Assembly (NCBI RefSeq): GCF_027924665.1
Contig: NZ_AP027043.1
Location: forward strand, 3,658,001-3,722,000
Length of the DNA stretch: 64,000 bases
Reading direction: 5' to 3'
Source of the DNA: Flavobacterium sp. GSB-24
GTDB taxonomy: Bacteria > Bacteroidota > Bacteroidia > Flavobacteriales > Flavobacteriaceae
Below the pieces are notes generated by a model. The model saw only the letters and a program-made list of their open reading frames with translations, was not told where the DNA came from and searched no databases. Positions 56,037 through 64,000 of the stretch are shown here, one piece after another (the first letter of the stretch is position 1; each line of letters starts with the position of its first letter). The position numbers and the translations under genes were made by a program.

Positions 56037-57155
56037 ATGAATTTGAAAATTGCAGTTTTGCCAGGAGATGGAATTGGACCTGAGGTTATTTTACAAGCCA
56101 AAAAAGCATTGTATGCTATTGCTGAAGTTTATAATCATGAATTTGTTTTTGAAGATGCGCTCATGGGAGCAGTTGCAATTGATAAAACAGGAAGCCCTTT
56201 GCCGGAACAAACACTAAATCTATGTTTAAATACAGATGCAGTTTTGCTTGGTGCAATCGGAGATCCTAAATATGATAATAATCCGAATGCAAAAGTTCGA
56301 CCTGAACAAGGTTTATTGAAGCTTCGTAAAGAATTAGGTTTGTTTGCGAATATTCGTCCGATAAAACCTTACAAAGCGTTAATTGAAGCTTCTCCTTTAA
56401 AAAGAGAAATTATTGAAGGAGCTGATTTTACAATTTTCAGAGAATTAACAGGCGGTGCTTATTTCGGAACTAAAACACTTAATGAAGAAGGAACACATGC
56501 TTCAGATTTATGTGAATATTCAGAAGAAGAAATCACCAGAATTGCACATTTAGCTTTTAAATCGGCACAAAAACGACGCAAAAAGTTAACAATGGTAGAC
56601 AAAGCCAATGTTTTGGAAACTTCAAGATTGTGGAGAAAAGTAGTTCAGAAAGTGAGCGAAAATTATCCAGATGTTAAGCTTGATTTTTTATTTGTTGATA
56701 ATGCGGCAATGCAGTTGATTTTAAATCCGAAACAATTTGATGTGATTTTGACTGAGAACTTATTCGGAGATATTTTATCTGATGAAGCTAGTGTAATCAC
56801 AGGATCTATTGGTTTACTGCCATCGGTATCTTTAGGAGAAAAAAATGCTTTGTTTGAACCAATTCACGGATCATATCCGCAGGCAAAAGGAAAAAACATC
56901 GCTAATCCGATTGCTTCGATTTTAGCCGCAGCGCTTTTGTTAGAGCATTTTGGATTAACTAAAGAAGCTAATGTAATCTATAAAGCGGTAGAAAAAGCAA
57001 TTGAATACAAAGTTGTAACAGTTGACTTAAAACCAGATTCAAAATTTGGAACAAACGAAGTAGGGGAGTTCGTTTCTAATTTTATTTTCAGTAAAGATGA
57101 TTTGCTGTATTTTAATAATGACAATGTAAGTATTGGACAATCTACAATTGTTTAA
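56037..57155 (+). CDS. leuB: 3-isopropylmalate dehydrogenase
   Basis: LeuB oxidatively decarboxylates 3-isopropylmalate with NAD. It has 372 residues, with LPGDGIGPEVILQAKKAL, the substrate arginines in RPEQGLLKLRKELGLFANIRP, ELTGGAYFG, the metal-site Asp segment NLFGDILSDEASVITGSIGLLPS, and the NAD loop EPIHGSYPQAKGKNIANP. It follows leuA directly. The isomerase genes leuC and leuD, which act between LeuA and LeuB, are not in the window. Confidence 0.94.
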   Translation: MNLKIAVLPGDGIGPEVILQAKKALYAIAEVYNHEFVFEDALMGAVAIDKTGSPLPEQTLNLCLNTDAVLLGAIGDPKYDNNPNAKVRPEQGLLKLRKELGLFANIRPIKPYKALIEASPLKREIIEGADFTIFRELTGGAYFGTKTLNEEGTHASDLCEYSEEEITRIAHLAFKSAQKRRKKLTMVDKANVLETSRLWRKVVQKVSENYPDVKLDFLFVDNAAMQLILNPKQFDVILTENLFGDILSDEASVITGSIGLLPSVSLGEKNALFEPIHGSYPQAKGKNIANPIASILAAALLLEHFGLTKEANVIYKAVEKAIEYKVVTVDLKPDSKFGTNEVGEFVSNFIFSKDDLLYFNNDNVSIGQSTIV

Positions 57156-57237
57156 TATTTTTTGTTAAAAAGTGAATTTAATAACAAGAAGTATCTGAAA
57201 TGTTGAGATTTTATTTTTTTAGTTCCTAAAGTTTCTG

Positions 57238-57245
57238 TACTTTTG
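57238..57245 (+). promoter_or_regulatory. -7 promoter element TACTTTTG for the ilv leader
   Basis: An exact TAnnTTTG match, 16 bases upstream of the leader peptide ATG. It shows that ilvD-B-N-C has its own promoter separate from leuAB. Confidence 0.6.
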
Positions 57246-57261
57246 TGACACTAAAAAATAA

Positions 57262-57339
57262 ATGATGCAAATCTCAATTATTATTATTTCTGTCGTTGTT
57301 GTCAATGTGATTCACACATCTGCATCGGGAATGTTATAA
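57262..57339 (+). CDS. ilv operon leader peptide (Ile/Val-rich)
   Basis: This 25-codon open frame starts MMQISIIIISVVVV and ends with a Leu codon and TAA. Ile codons are at 57271-57273, a run of four at 57277-57288, and one at 57310-57312. Val codons form a run of four at 57292-57303 plus one at 57307-57309. The single Leu codon is next to the stop. It follows a promoter and precedes a terminator ahead of ilvD, so it most likely senses charged tRNA-Ile and tRNA-Val. It is an analogue of enterobacterial ilv leaders, not an evident homologue. Confidence 0.88.
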   Translation: MMQISIIIISVVVVNVIHTSASGML

Positions 57340-57393
57340 ATATAATTGAAAAACTATATTACAAACCTTCCAAATACTGGAAGGTTTTTTTTT
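57328..57393 (+). promoter_or_regulatory. ilv transcription attenuator (antiterminator/terminator pair)
   Basis: The terminator is a 10-bp stem, 57363-57372 with 57378-57387, followed by nine T residues. A competing antiterminator can pair GGAATGTT (57328-57335) with AACCTTCC (57364-57371), seven of eight positions. The upstream arm lies at the end of the leader frame, next to the stop codon. A terminating ribosome would block it; one stalled on Ile or Val codons would not. The pairings are inferred from sequence. Confidence 0.82.
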
Positions 57394-57423
57394 GAATAAA
57401 AATTAAAATAAAATAAAGCAATA

Positions 57424-59097
57424 ATGGAATTAAATAAGTACAGCAAGACCATCACTCAAGATCAAACACAGCCTGCGGCGCAAGCAATGTTGTACGGAAT
57501 TGGTTTAACTGAAGAAGATTTAAAAAAAGCACAAGTTGGAATTGTGAGCATGGGTTACGATGGTAACACTTGTAATATGCACTTGAACGATTTAGCAAAA
57601 GATGTTAAAAAAGGTGTTTGGGATGCAGATCTTGTCGGACTTATTTTTAATACCATTGGTGTCAGTGACGGAATTTCAAACGGAACTGAAGGAATGCGTT
57701 ATTCATTGGTTTCTCGTGATGTAATTGCAGATTCTATAGAAACAGTAGTTGGAGCGCAATGGTACGATGGTGTAATTGCAATTCCAGGCTGTGATAAAAA
57801 TATGCCGGGAGCTTTAATCGCAATGGGACGATTAAACCGTCCAGCAATGATGGTTTACGGAGGATCTATTCACTCTGGAAAGTGGAAAGGTGAATCTTTA
57901 AATATTGTGTCAGCATTTGAAGCTTTAGGAAAAAAGGTTAAAAACGAAATTACTCCAGAAGATTTTAAAGGAGTTATCCAAAATGCTTGCCCTGGTGCTG
58001 GTGCGTGTGGAGGTATGTATACTGCAAACACAATGTCTTCTGCAATTGAAGCATTAGGAATGAGCTTACCATACAGTTCATCAAACCCTGCTTTAAGCCA
58101 GGAAAAAAGAGACGAATGTCTTGCCGCCGGAGCTGCAATTAAAGTTTTATTAGAAAAAGATATTAAGCCAAGAGATATTATGACTCGCAAGGCTTTCGAA
58201 AATGCTATTACAATTGTAGCAGTTTTAGGAGGTTCTACAAATGCAGTTATGCACTTAATCGCAATGGCTCACTCTGTTGATATCAAAATTACTTTGGATG
58301 ATTTCCAAGCAATTAATGACAGAACACCAGTTTTGGCTGACATGAAACCAAGTGGTAAATACATGATGGAAGATATTCATGAAGTGGGAGGAATTCCAGC
58401 AGTAATGAAATATTTATTGAAAGCAGGACTTATTCACGGAGATTGTTTAACAGTAACAGGAAAAACAGTTGCTGAAAATTTAGCTTCAACTCCAGATTTA
58501 CAAGACGGACAAGAAGTAATTCATGAAATTCAAAAAGCGTTAAAACCAACTGGAAATATTCAAGTTTTATACGGAAACCTTGCTTCTGAAGGAGCTGTAG
58601 CAAAAATCAGCGGAAAAGAAGGGGAGTATTTCGAAGGTCCAGCTGTAGTATTTGAAGGTGAATTTGAAGTAATTCCAGGTCTTCAAGCCGGAAAAATTAA
58701 ACCAGGTAATGTAGTCGTCATCAGGTATTGCGGGCCAAAAGGTGGTCCAGGGATGCCTGAAATGCTGAAACCTACATCTGCTATTATTGGTGCTGGATTA
58801 GGAAGCAGCTGTGCTCTTATTACAGACGGTAGATTCTCTGGAGGTTCGCATGGATTCGTGGTAGGACACGTTACACCAGAAGCTTATGATGGTGGTGGTA
58901 TTGCTCTAGTAAAAGATGGCGATTTAATTGCGATCGATGCCGTGAAAAATACTATTGACCTGAAAATTTCCGACGAAGAATTTGCAGCTAGAAAAGCGGC
59001 TTGGGTACAACCGCCGTTAAAAGTTACAAAAGGAGTTTTACTTAAATACGCAAGATCGGTTTCTAGTGCGTCAACAGGCTGTGTTACCGATAATTAA
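57424..59097 (+). CDS. ilvD: dihydroxy-acid dehydratase
   Basis: IlvD makes the 2-keto acids of valine and isoleucine and needs an iron-sulfur cluster. It has 557 residues. The cluster cysteines are in [43 protein letters not shown] and the early DGNTCNMH. The C-terminal domain has [24 protein letters not shown] and [21 protein letters not shown]. It is the first structural gene after the attenuator. Confidence 0.96.
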   Translation: MELNKYSKTITQDQTQPAAQAMLYGIGLTEEDLKKAQVGIVSMGYDGNTCNMHLNDLAKDVKKGVWDADLVGLIFNTIGVSDGISNGTEGMRYSLVSRDVIADSIETVVGAQWYDGVIAIPGCDKNMPGALIAMGRLNRPAMMVYGGSIHSGKWKGESLNIVSAFEALGKKVKNEITPEDFKGVIQNACPGAGACGGMYTANTMSSAIEALGMSLPYSSSNPALSQEKRDECLAAGAAIKVLLEKDIKPRDIMTRKAFENAITIVAVLGGSTNAVMHLIAMAHSVDIKITLDDFQAINDRTPVLADMKPSGKYMMEDIHEVGGIPAVMKYLLKAGLIHGDCLTVTGKTVAENLASTPDLQDGQEVIHEIQKALKPTGNIQVLYGNLASEGAVAKISGKEGEYFEGPAVVFEGEFEVIPGLQAGKIKPGNVVVIRYCGPKGGPGMPEMLKPTSAIIGAGLGSSCALITDGRFSGGSHGFVVGHVTPEAYDGGGIALVKDGDLIAIDAVKNTIDLKISDEEFAARKAAWVQPPLKVTKGVLLKYARSVSSASTGCVTDN

Positions 59098-59110
59098 TTA
59101 ATAAAATAAC

Positions 59111-59187
59111 AATATCAAAAATCAATTGCAATAACAATATTAAATCGAAATATAAAATTGATATTGAAATTTGAAATTGATTTTTGA
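59111..59187. repeat. TCAAAAATCAATT inverted repeat between ilvD and ilvB
   Basis: A perfect 13-bp stem pairs 59115-59127 with 59175-59187. Inner words AACAATATT and ATATTGAAAT add symmetry. It fills most of the 104-base gap. Confidence 0.62.
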
Positions 59188-59201
59188 AAACAAAATATAC
59201 T

Positions 59202-60890
59202 ATGAAAATATCAGGGGCAGAAGCCGTTATAAGATGTTTATTAGCAGAAGGTGTAGACTTGGTTTATGGTTATCCGGGAGGAGCAATCATGCCGGTTTAT
59301 GACGAATTATATAAATTTCAAGATCAGTTACACCATGTATTAGTACGCCACGAACAAGGCGCAACACATGCAGCTCAAGGGTATGCAAGAGCTACAGGAA
59401 AAGTAGGTGTGGCAATTGCAACTTCAGGACCAGGTGCAACTAATTTAGTTACAGGAATTGCAGATGCTCAAATCGATTCAACTCCGTTAGTTTGTATTAC
59501 AGGACAAGTTGGAAGACATTTATTAGGATCTGATGCTTTTCAGGAAACAGATATTATCGGAATTTCAACTCCGGTTACAAAATGGAATTTTCAGGTAACT
59601 GAAGCTTCTCAAATTCCAGAAATTATTGCAAAAGCATTTTATATTGCTCGTTCTGGACGTCCAGGGCCTGTATTAATTGATATTACTAAAAACGCACAGT
59701 TTGATGAGTTTGATTTTAGTTATGAAAAATGTACCGGAATTAGAAGTTATGTTCCAGTTCCAAAATTAAAATTAGATAAAGTTGCCGAAGCTGCAGCTTT
59801 AATTAATAGTGCGCAAAAACCACTTATCGTTTTTGGTCAGGGAATTATTTTAGGTCAAGCCGAAGCTGAATTTAAAGCTTTTGTAGAAAAATCTGGAATT
59901 CCTGCAGCTTGGACAATTTTAGGACTATCAGCATTACCAACAGATCATCCGTTGAATGTGGGAATGTTGGGAATGCACGGAAATTACGCTCCAAATTTAT
60001 TGACAAACGAATGCGATGTTTTAATTGCTTTCGGAATGCGTTTTGACGACCGTGTGACTGGTAATTTAAAGACATATGCAAAACAAGCAAAAGTAATTCA
60101 CTTTGAAATTGATCCAGCAGAGATTGATAAAAACGTGAAAACAGAAGTTGCAGTTTTAGGAGACGTAAAAGAATCTTTAGCAGCTTTACTTCCTTTAGTT
60201 GATGCAAAATCTCATGAGTTGTGGTTCAACCAATTTAGAGAATTAAGAAATATTGAATTTGAATCTGTAATAAAAGAAGAATTAAATCCAACGAATGGCA
60301 AAGGAATTTCAATGGGAGAAACTATTGAAATGATCAATAAACATTCAAATGGAGATGCAATTATCGTTTCAGATGTTGGGCAGCACCAGATGTTTGCTTG
60401 CCGTTATGCCAAATTTAATTCGACTAAAAGTAATATTACTTCAGGAGGTTTAGGAACTATGGGATTTGCTCTGCCTGCTGCGATTGGGGCAAAAATGGGA
60501 AAACCAGAACGTGAAGTAGTTGCGATTATTGGTGATGGAGGTTTCCAGATGACAATTCAAGAGCTTGGAACAATTTTTCAAACCAAAGTTCCTGTGAAAA
60601 TTGTGATTTTAAACAATGAATTCTTAGGAATGGTACGTCAATGGCAGGAATTGTTCTTTGATAACAGATATGCTTCAACAAAAATGATTAATCCAAATTT
60701 CATTGCAATTGCCGAAGGATATTATATCAAATCTAAAAAAGTTACACAAAGAGAAGATTTAGATGCAGCGGTCGCTGAGATGCTGGCTTCAAAAGATTCT
60801 TACTTCTTAGAAGTTATGGTGGAAAAAGAAAATAACGTTTTTCCAATGATTCCAACAGGAGCTTGTGTTTCAGAAATTAGATTAAGTTAA
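59202..60890 (+). CDS. ilvB: acetolactate synthase large (catalytic) subunit
   Basis: IlvB is a ThDP enzyme that forms acetolactate and acetohydroxybutyrate. It has 562 residues from MKISGAEAVIRCLLAEGVDLVYGYPGGAIMP. A TTG six codons earlier, inside the repeat, was rejected. The catalytic Glu is in VRHEQGATHAAQGYARATG. The FAD/ubiquinone-like middle domain has GQGIIL and GMRFDDRVTG. The ThDP motif starts GDGGFQMTIQELGT and ends VILNNEFLGMVRQWQE. The small subunit gene ilvN follows. Confidence 0.95.
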   Translation: MKISGAEAVIRCLLAEGVDLVYGYPGGAIMPVYDELYKFQDQLHHVLVRHEQGATHAAQGYARATGKVGVAIATSGPGATNLVTGIADAQIDSTPLVCITGQVGRHLLGSDAFQETDIIGISTPVTKWNFQVTEASQIPEIIAKAFYIARSGRPGPVLIDITKNAQFDEFDFSYEKCTGIRSYVPVPKLKLDKVAEAAALINSAQKPLIVFGQGIILGQAEAEFKAFVEKSGIPAAWTILGLSALPTDHPLNVGMLGMHGNYAPNLLTNECDVLIAFGMRFDDRVTGNLKTYAKQAKVIHFEIDPAEIDKNVKTEVAVLGDVKESLAALLPLVDAKSHELWFNQFRELRNIEFESVIKEELNPTNGKGISMGETIEMINKHSNGDAIIVSDVGQHQMFACRYAKFNSTKSNITSGGLGTMGFALPAAIGAKMGKPEREVVAIIGDGGFQMTIQELGTIFQTKVPVKIVILNNEFLGMVRQWQELFFDNRYASTKMINPNFIAIAEGYYIKSKKVTQREDLDAAVAEMLASKDSYFLEVMVEKENNVFPMIPTGACVSEIRLS

Positions 60891-60895
60891 GAAAA

Positions 60896-60966
60896 GGTTT
60901 CAAGTTTTAAGTTTCAGGTTTCACTCCCGATAGCTATCGGGAGTGAAACCTGAAACCTGAAACAAA
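60896..60966. repeat. 46-bp perfect palindrome within a GTTTCAGG-family repeat
   Basis: Positions 60911-60956 form a perfect palindrome with 23-base arms and no loop. The centre, CCCGATAGCTATCGGG (60926-60941), is the palindromic core also seen at 7008-7033. The flanks, GTTTCAGG and CCTGAAACCTGAAAC, belong to the repeat family found after hisIE. It lies between ilvB and ilvN and could extrude as a cruciform or fold in RNA. Confidence 0.72.
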
Positions 60967-60982
60967 ATAAACTAAAAAACAA

Positions 60983-61504
60983 ATGGAAGATAAAACATTT
61001 ACCATATCGGTATACTCAGAAAATAACGTGGGTTTATTAAATAGAATATCTGGAATATTCTTAAAGCGTCACATTAATATATTAAGTCTAAATGTTTCTG
61101 AATCAGAAATAGAGAATGTTTCTAGATTTATCATTGTAGTAAACACTACAGAAAAATGGGTTCAGAATATTGTTGGACAAATTGAAAAACAAATTGAAGT
61201 TATAAAAGCATTTTATCACACAGATGAAGAAACTATTTATCTAGAAAATGCATTATTTAAAATCGCTTCTAATTTGTTGTTCGATGAAAAACAAATTCAA
61301 AATATAATCAAAGACAGCCAGTCTACGATTGTAACAGTTTCAAGAGATTTCTTTGTGATTTCAAAATCTGGAAGACGTTCAGAAATTGAAGAATTGTACG
61401 AAAAATTCAAACCGTACGGAATTATGCAGTTTGTACGTTCAGGAAGAATTTCGGTTTCTAAAGAAAAAATGGAAATCTCTTCATTATTAGAATCTTATAA
61501 ATAA
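60983..61504 (+). CDS. ilvN: acetolactate synthase small (regulatory) subunit
   Basis: The 173-residue regulatory subunit has an N-terminal ACT domain ([36 protein letters not shown]) and a C-terminal second domain (ATVTVSRD-like [44 protein letters not shown]). It binds valine for feedback control in related enzymes. It follows ilvB by 92 bases. The gap holds the long palindrome. Confidence 0.93.
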   Translation: MEDKTFTISVYSENNVGLLNRISGIFLKRHINILSLNVSESEIENVSRFIIVVNTTEKWVQNIVGQIEKQIEVIKAFYHTDEETIYLENALFKIASNLLFDEKQIQNIIKDSQSTIVTVSRDFFVISKSGRRSEIEELYEKFKPYGIMQFVRSGRISVSKEKMEISSLLESYK

Positions 61505-61551
61505 AAAACAATTTAGTTACTATAACATTATCATTAAACATTAAAACAAAA

Positions 61552-63021
61552 ATGGCAAATTATTTCAATACATTACCACTTAGATTACAGTTAGAACAAT
61601 TAGGAGTTTGCGAATTTATGGAGCAGTCTGAGTTTGCAGACGGTATTGCAGCATTAGCAGGAAAAAAAGTTGTAATTGTAGGCTGTGGAGCACAAGGTTT
61701 GAATCAAGGATTAAATATGAGAGATTCTGGTTTAGATATTTCTTATGCATTACGTGCAGATGCAATAGCTGAAAAAAGAGCTTCTTATAAAAATGCAACT
61801 GAAAATGGTTTCACTGTAGGAACTTATGAAGAGTTGATTCCAACTGCAGATTTAGTTTGTAACCTTACACCAGACAAACAACATACAGCTGTGGTAAATG
61901 CTATTATGCCATTAATGAAAAAAGATTCTACGCTAGCTTATTCTCACGGATTCAACATTGTAGAAGAAGGAATGCAGATTCGTAAAGATATCACTGTTAT
62001 TATGTGTGCTCCTAAATGTCCTGGTTCTGAGGTTCGTGAAGAGTACAAAAGAGGTTTTGGTGTGCCAACACTTATTGCAGTTCACCCAGAAAACGATCCA
62101 AACGGATTTGGTTTAGATCAGGCAAAAGCTTACGCAGTTGCAACTGGAGGACACAGAGCTGGAGTTTTAAGATCATCTTTCGTAGCTGAAGTAAAATCAG
62201 ATTTAATGGGTGAGCAGACAATTCTTTGTGGTTTATTGCAGACAGGATCTATTTTATGTTTTGATAAAATGGTTGAAAAAGGAATCGATGCAGCATACGC
62301 TTCTAAATTAATTCAATACGGATGGGAAACTATCACTGAGGCTTTAAAACACGGCGGTATCACAAATATGATGGATCGTTTAAATAATCCTTCTAAAATT
62401 GAAGCTTATGAATTAGCTGAAGAATTAAAAGACATTATGCGTCCATTATTCCAAAAACACCAAGACGATATTATTTCTGGAGAATTCTCAAGAACTATGA
62501 TGATTGACTGGGCTAATGACGATGTGAATTTATTAAAATGGAGAGCTGCAACAGGAGAAACTAACTTCGAAAAAACAGCTCCGCAAGAAGCTCCAATTTC
62601 TGAGCAAGAATATTTTGATAATGGAGTATTGATGATTGCAATGGTAAAAGCTGGTGTTGAGTTAGCTTTTGAAACAATGACTGAAGCAGGTATCATCGAA
62701 GAATCTGCTTACTATGAGTCATTACACGAATTACCATTAATTGCAAATACAATTGCAAGAAAGAAATTATTCGAAATGAACCGTGTAATTTCTGATACTG
62801 CAGAATACGGTTGTTACTTATTTGATCATGCATGTAAGCCTTTATTGACTGAATTCATGAAAAAAGTGGATACTAATATTATTGGTAAACCATTTTCAAC
62901 TTCAAATGGAGTAGACAATGCAGTATTAATCGCTGTAAACAAAGAAATCCGCCAGCATCCTATCGAAGAAGTTGGAGCATGGTTGAGAGAGTCTATGACA
63001 GCTATGAAAAAAATTGGATAA
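61552..63021 (+). CDS. ilvC: ketol-acid reductoisomerase (class II, long form)
   Basis: IlvC converts acetolactate to dihydroxyisovalerate using NADPH. It has 489 residues, the long class II form with a duplicated C-terminal helical domain, as in E. coli and plants. The cofactor motif [29 protein letters not shown] is near residue 36. Metal-ligand segments are [12 protein letters not shown] and [18 protein letters not shown]. It is the last gene of the ilv operon, 47 bases after ilvN. Confidence 0.95.
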   Translation: MANYFNTLPLRLQLEQLGVCEFMEQSEFADGIAALAGKKVVIVGCGAQGLNQGLNMRDSGLDISYALRADAIAEKRASYKNATENGFTVGTYEELIPTADLVCNLTPDKQHTAVVNAIMPLMKKDSTLAYSHGFNIVEEGMQIRKDITVIMCAPKCPGSEVREEYKRGFGVPTLIAVHPENDPNGFGLDQAKAYAVATGGHRAGVLRSSFVAEVKSDLMGEQTILCGLLQTGSILCFDKMVEKGIDAAYASKLIQYGWETITEALKHGGITNMMDRLNNPSKIEAYELAEELKDIMRPLFQKHQDDIISGEFSRTMMIDWANDDVNLLKWRAATGETNFEKTAPQEAPISEQEYFDNGVLMIAMVKAGVELAFETMTEAGIIEESAYYESLHELPLIANTIARKKLFEMNRVISDTAEYGCYLFDHACKPLLTEFMKKVDTNIIGKPFSTSNGVDNAVLIAVNKEIRQHPIEEVGAWLRESMTAMKKIG

Positions 63022-63038
63022 TTAAAAATTTGGGAATT

Positions 63039-63065
63039 CCCGCAAAATTGGATTTTGCGGGTTTT
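63039..63065 (+). terminator. terminator-like hairpin after ilvC
   Basis: A perfect 10-bp stem, 63039-63048 (CCCGCAAAAT) with 63052-63061, has a TGG loop and a short TTTT tail. The weak T-run lowers confidence. Confidence 0.72.
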
Positions 63066-63141
63066 GCACTGTATCAATGATTTGTAATATTTTGAATTAG
63101 TAAGCACTTATTAAAGAAAAAAGATATAGATGCATATTGCA

Positions 63142-63213
63142 TTCACTTAACTTCTGTGAGAGTAGTTAAGTGAAGCTGATCCCTTATAATGGGGTATATT
63201 TGATAAAATATAC
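63142..63213. other. cluster of three hairpins in the ilvC-acs gap
   Basis: Hairpin A is an 11-bp perfect stem (63142-63152 with 63164-63174). Hairpin B pairs ATCCC (63179-63183) with GGGGT (63191-63195). Hairpin C is an 8-bp stem (63194-63201 with 63206-63213, loop GATA) and overlaps B by two bases. A terminator follows at 63319. The 490-base gap between ilvC and acs has no credible protein frame, so a small RNA is possible. A further spacer repeat is the alternative. Confidence 0.4.
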
Positions 63214-63318
63214 TTGTTGAATTTCTGTTTTAATTAATAATGATGCTGCTATTTTCAAAATAGAGAAAAGTATGGTAAGGCATTTAAGAAATTAATTGTT
63301 ATTGAAATTTGTTAAATT

Positions 63319-63354
63319 AAAAAAGGCATAATATCTATTTATTATGCCTTTTTT
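63319..63354 (+). terminator. Rho-independent terminator in the ilvC-acs gap
   Basis: A perfect 14-bp stem pairs 63319-63332 (AAAAAAGGCATAAT) with 63341-63354. It is about 300 bases past the ilvC stop, and the earlier hairpin at 63039 already serves ilvC, so it may end a separate short transcript. Confidence 0.85.
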
Positions 63355-63511
63355 GCCCTTTCTATTTTGGTTTAAAAGTAAAATTTTATATCATATGCAA
63401 ATAATTGTAATATTTTATTAAAGAAATGTTTTTTTTTGATAAAATTTATGAATTAAATTGTTTCTAGAATACATTCAGATTTAATACATTTATAAAAAAA
63501 TTCAACAAACG

Positions 63512-64000
63512 ATGAGCTATTACAAAATTGAAAATTTAGAACAATATTTTAAACATTACAATAAGTCAATAAGGGAGCCAAGAAAATTTTGGGGAAAAAT
63601 AGCTGAGGAGAATTTCACATGGTACCAACAATGGGAAAAAGTAGTTGATTTTAATATGGCTGATGCTGAAGTAAAATGGTTTACAGAAGCTAAAGTTAAC
63701 ATTACCAAAAACTGTATCGATAGACATTTAAGCAAAAGGGGAGATAAAACGGCTATTATTTTTGAGCCAAACGATCCTTCTGAAGATGCTTTACATATAA
63801 CGTATAACGAATTATACGAAAGAGTTTCAAAAATGGCAAACGTTCTTCGCGAGCAGGGTGTTCGAAAAGGAGATAGAGTTTGTATTTATTTGCCAATGAT
63901 TCCAGAATTAGCCGTTGCTGTATTGGCTTGTGCTAGAATTGGAGCGATACATTCTGTTGTTTTTGCTGGATTTTCTGCATCTGCAGTATCTGCAAGAATT
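63512..64000 (+). CDS. acs: acetyl-CoA synthetase (3' partial)
   Basis: The frame is open from the ATG to the window end, 163 codons. The N-terminal region (NLEQYFKHYNKSIREPRKFWGKIAEENFTWYQQWEKVVDFNM) is the acetyl-CoA synthetase N domain. AMP-binding segments follow: ITYNELYERVSKMANVLREQGVRKGDRVCIYLPMIPELAVAVLACARIGAIHSVVFAGFSA. Acs activates acetate to acetyl-CoA with ATP. The remaining three quarters of the gene lie beyond the window. Confidence 0.93.
   Translation, partial: MSYYKIENLEQYFKHYNKSIREPRKFWGKIAEENFTWYQQWEKVVDFNMADAEVKWFTEAKVNITKNCIDRHLSKRGDKTAIIFEPNDPSEDALHITYNELYERVSKMANVLREQGVRKGDRVCIYLPMIPELAVAVLACARIGAIHSVVFAGFSASAVSARI

Overview
The window is a low-GC chromosomal segment from a member of the Bacteroidota, almost certainly a Flavobacterium or close relative. 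Indicators are the flavobacterial -7 promoter element TAnnTTTG ahead of many genes, the absence of Shine-Dalgarno sequences, the fused lpxC/fabZ gene, a SusC/SusD outer-membrane pair, a PorX-type regulator and a long-form HisG. The first gene (holA) and the last (acs) are cut by the window edges. No rRNA, tRNA, CRISPR array, insertion sequence or prophage was recognised.

Layout. 1-10.9 kb: housekeeping and repair genes (holA, small membrane protein, ettA, DCC protein, mutS2-like, ung, DUF4258-like protein, alanine dehydrogenase, tsaE, porX). 11-18.7 kb: HD phosphohydrolase, then a lipid A/envelope cluster (lpxD, lpxC-fabZ, lpxA, efp, a second lpxD-like gene, an NTF2-like gene) and sucD. 18.8-29.4 kb: a small GIY-YIG-like protein, then a cell-surface signalling and nutrient-uptake locus (ECF sigma factor, FecR anti-sigma, SusC with a signalling domain, SusD, a lipoprotein zinc peptidase, a DUF4302-like lipoprotein). 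29.4-42.2 kb: small membrane protein, fabG, a VWA-like membrane protein, a DUF1444-like protein, a LysR/YeiH pair, an exported protein, a zinc phospholipase C/P1 nuclease-like protein, an LTA-synthase-like sulfatase and an OmpR/histidine kinase pair. 42.3-50.3 kb: a complete histidine operon in the order hisG-D-C-B-H-A-F-IE. 50.3-54.6 kb: CBM9-like protein, M1 peptidase and a long helical protein. 54.7-63 kb: leuA-leuB, then ilvD-B-N-C. 63.5 kb to the end: acs.

The strongest regulatory finds are two transcription attenuators. A 19-codon leader with five His codons (four in a row) precedes hisG. A 25-codon leader with runs of four Ile and four Val codons precedes ilvD. Each is followed by a Rho-independent terminator, and each has an upstream segment that could form a competing antiterminator. 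leuA instead has a perfect 7-bp dyad just upstream of its -7 element.

A second theme is that most intergenic spacers, especially between his and ilv genes, are filled with short-word inverted repeats. Several recur as sequence families at distant sites. One 46-bp perfect palindrome appears to be one repeat family nested inside another.
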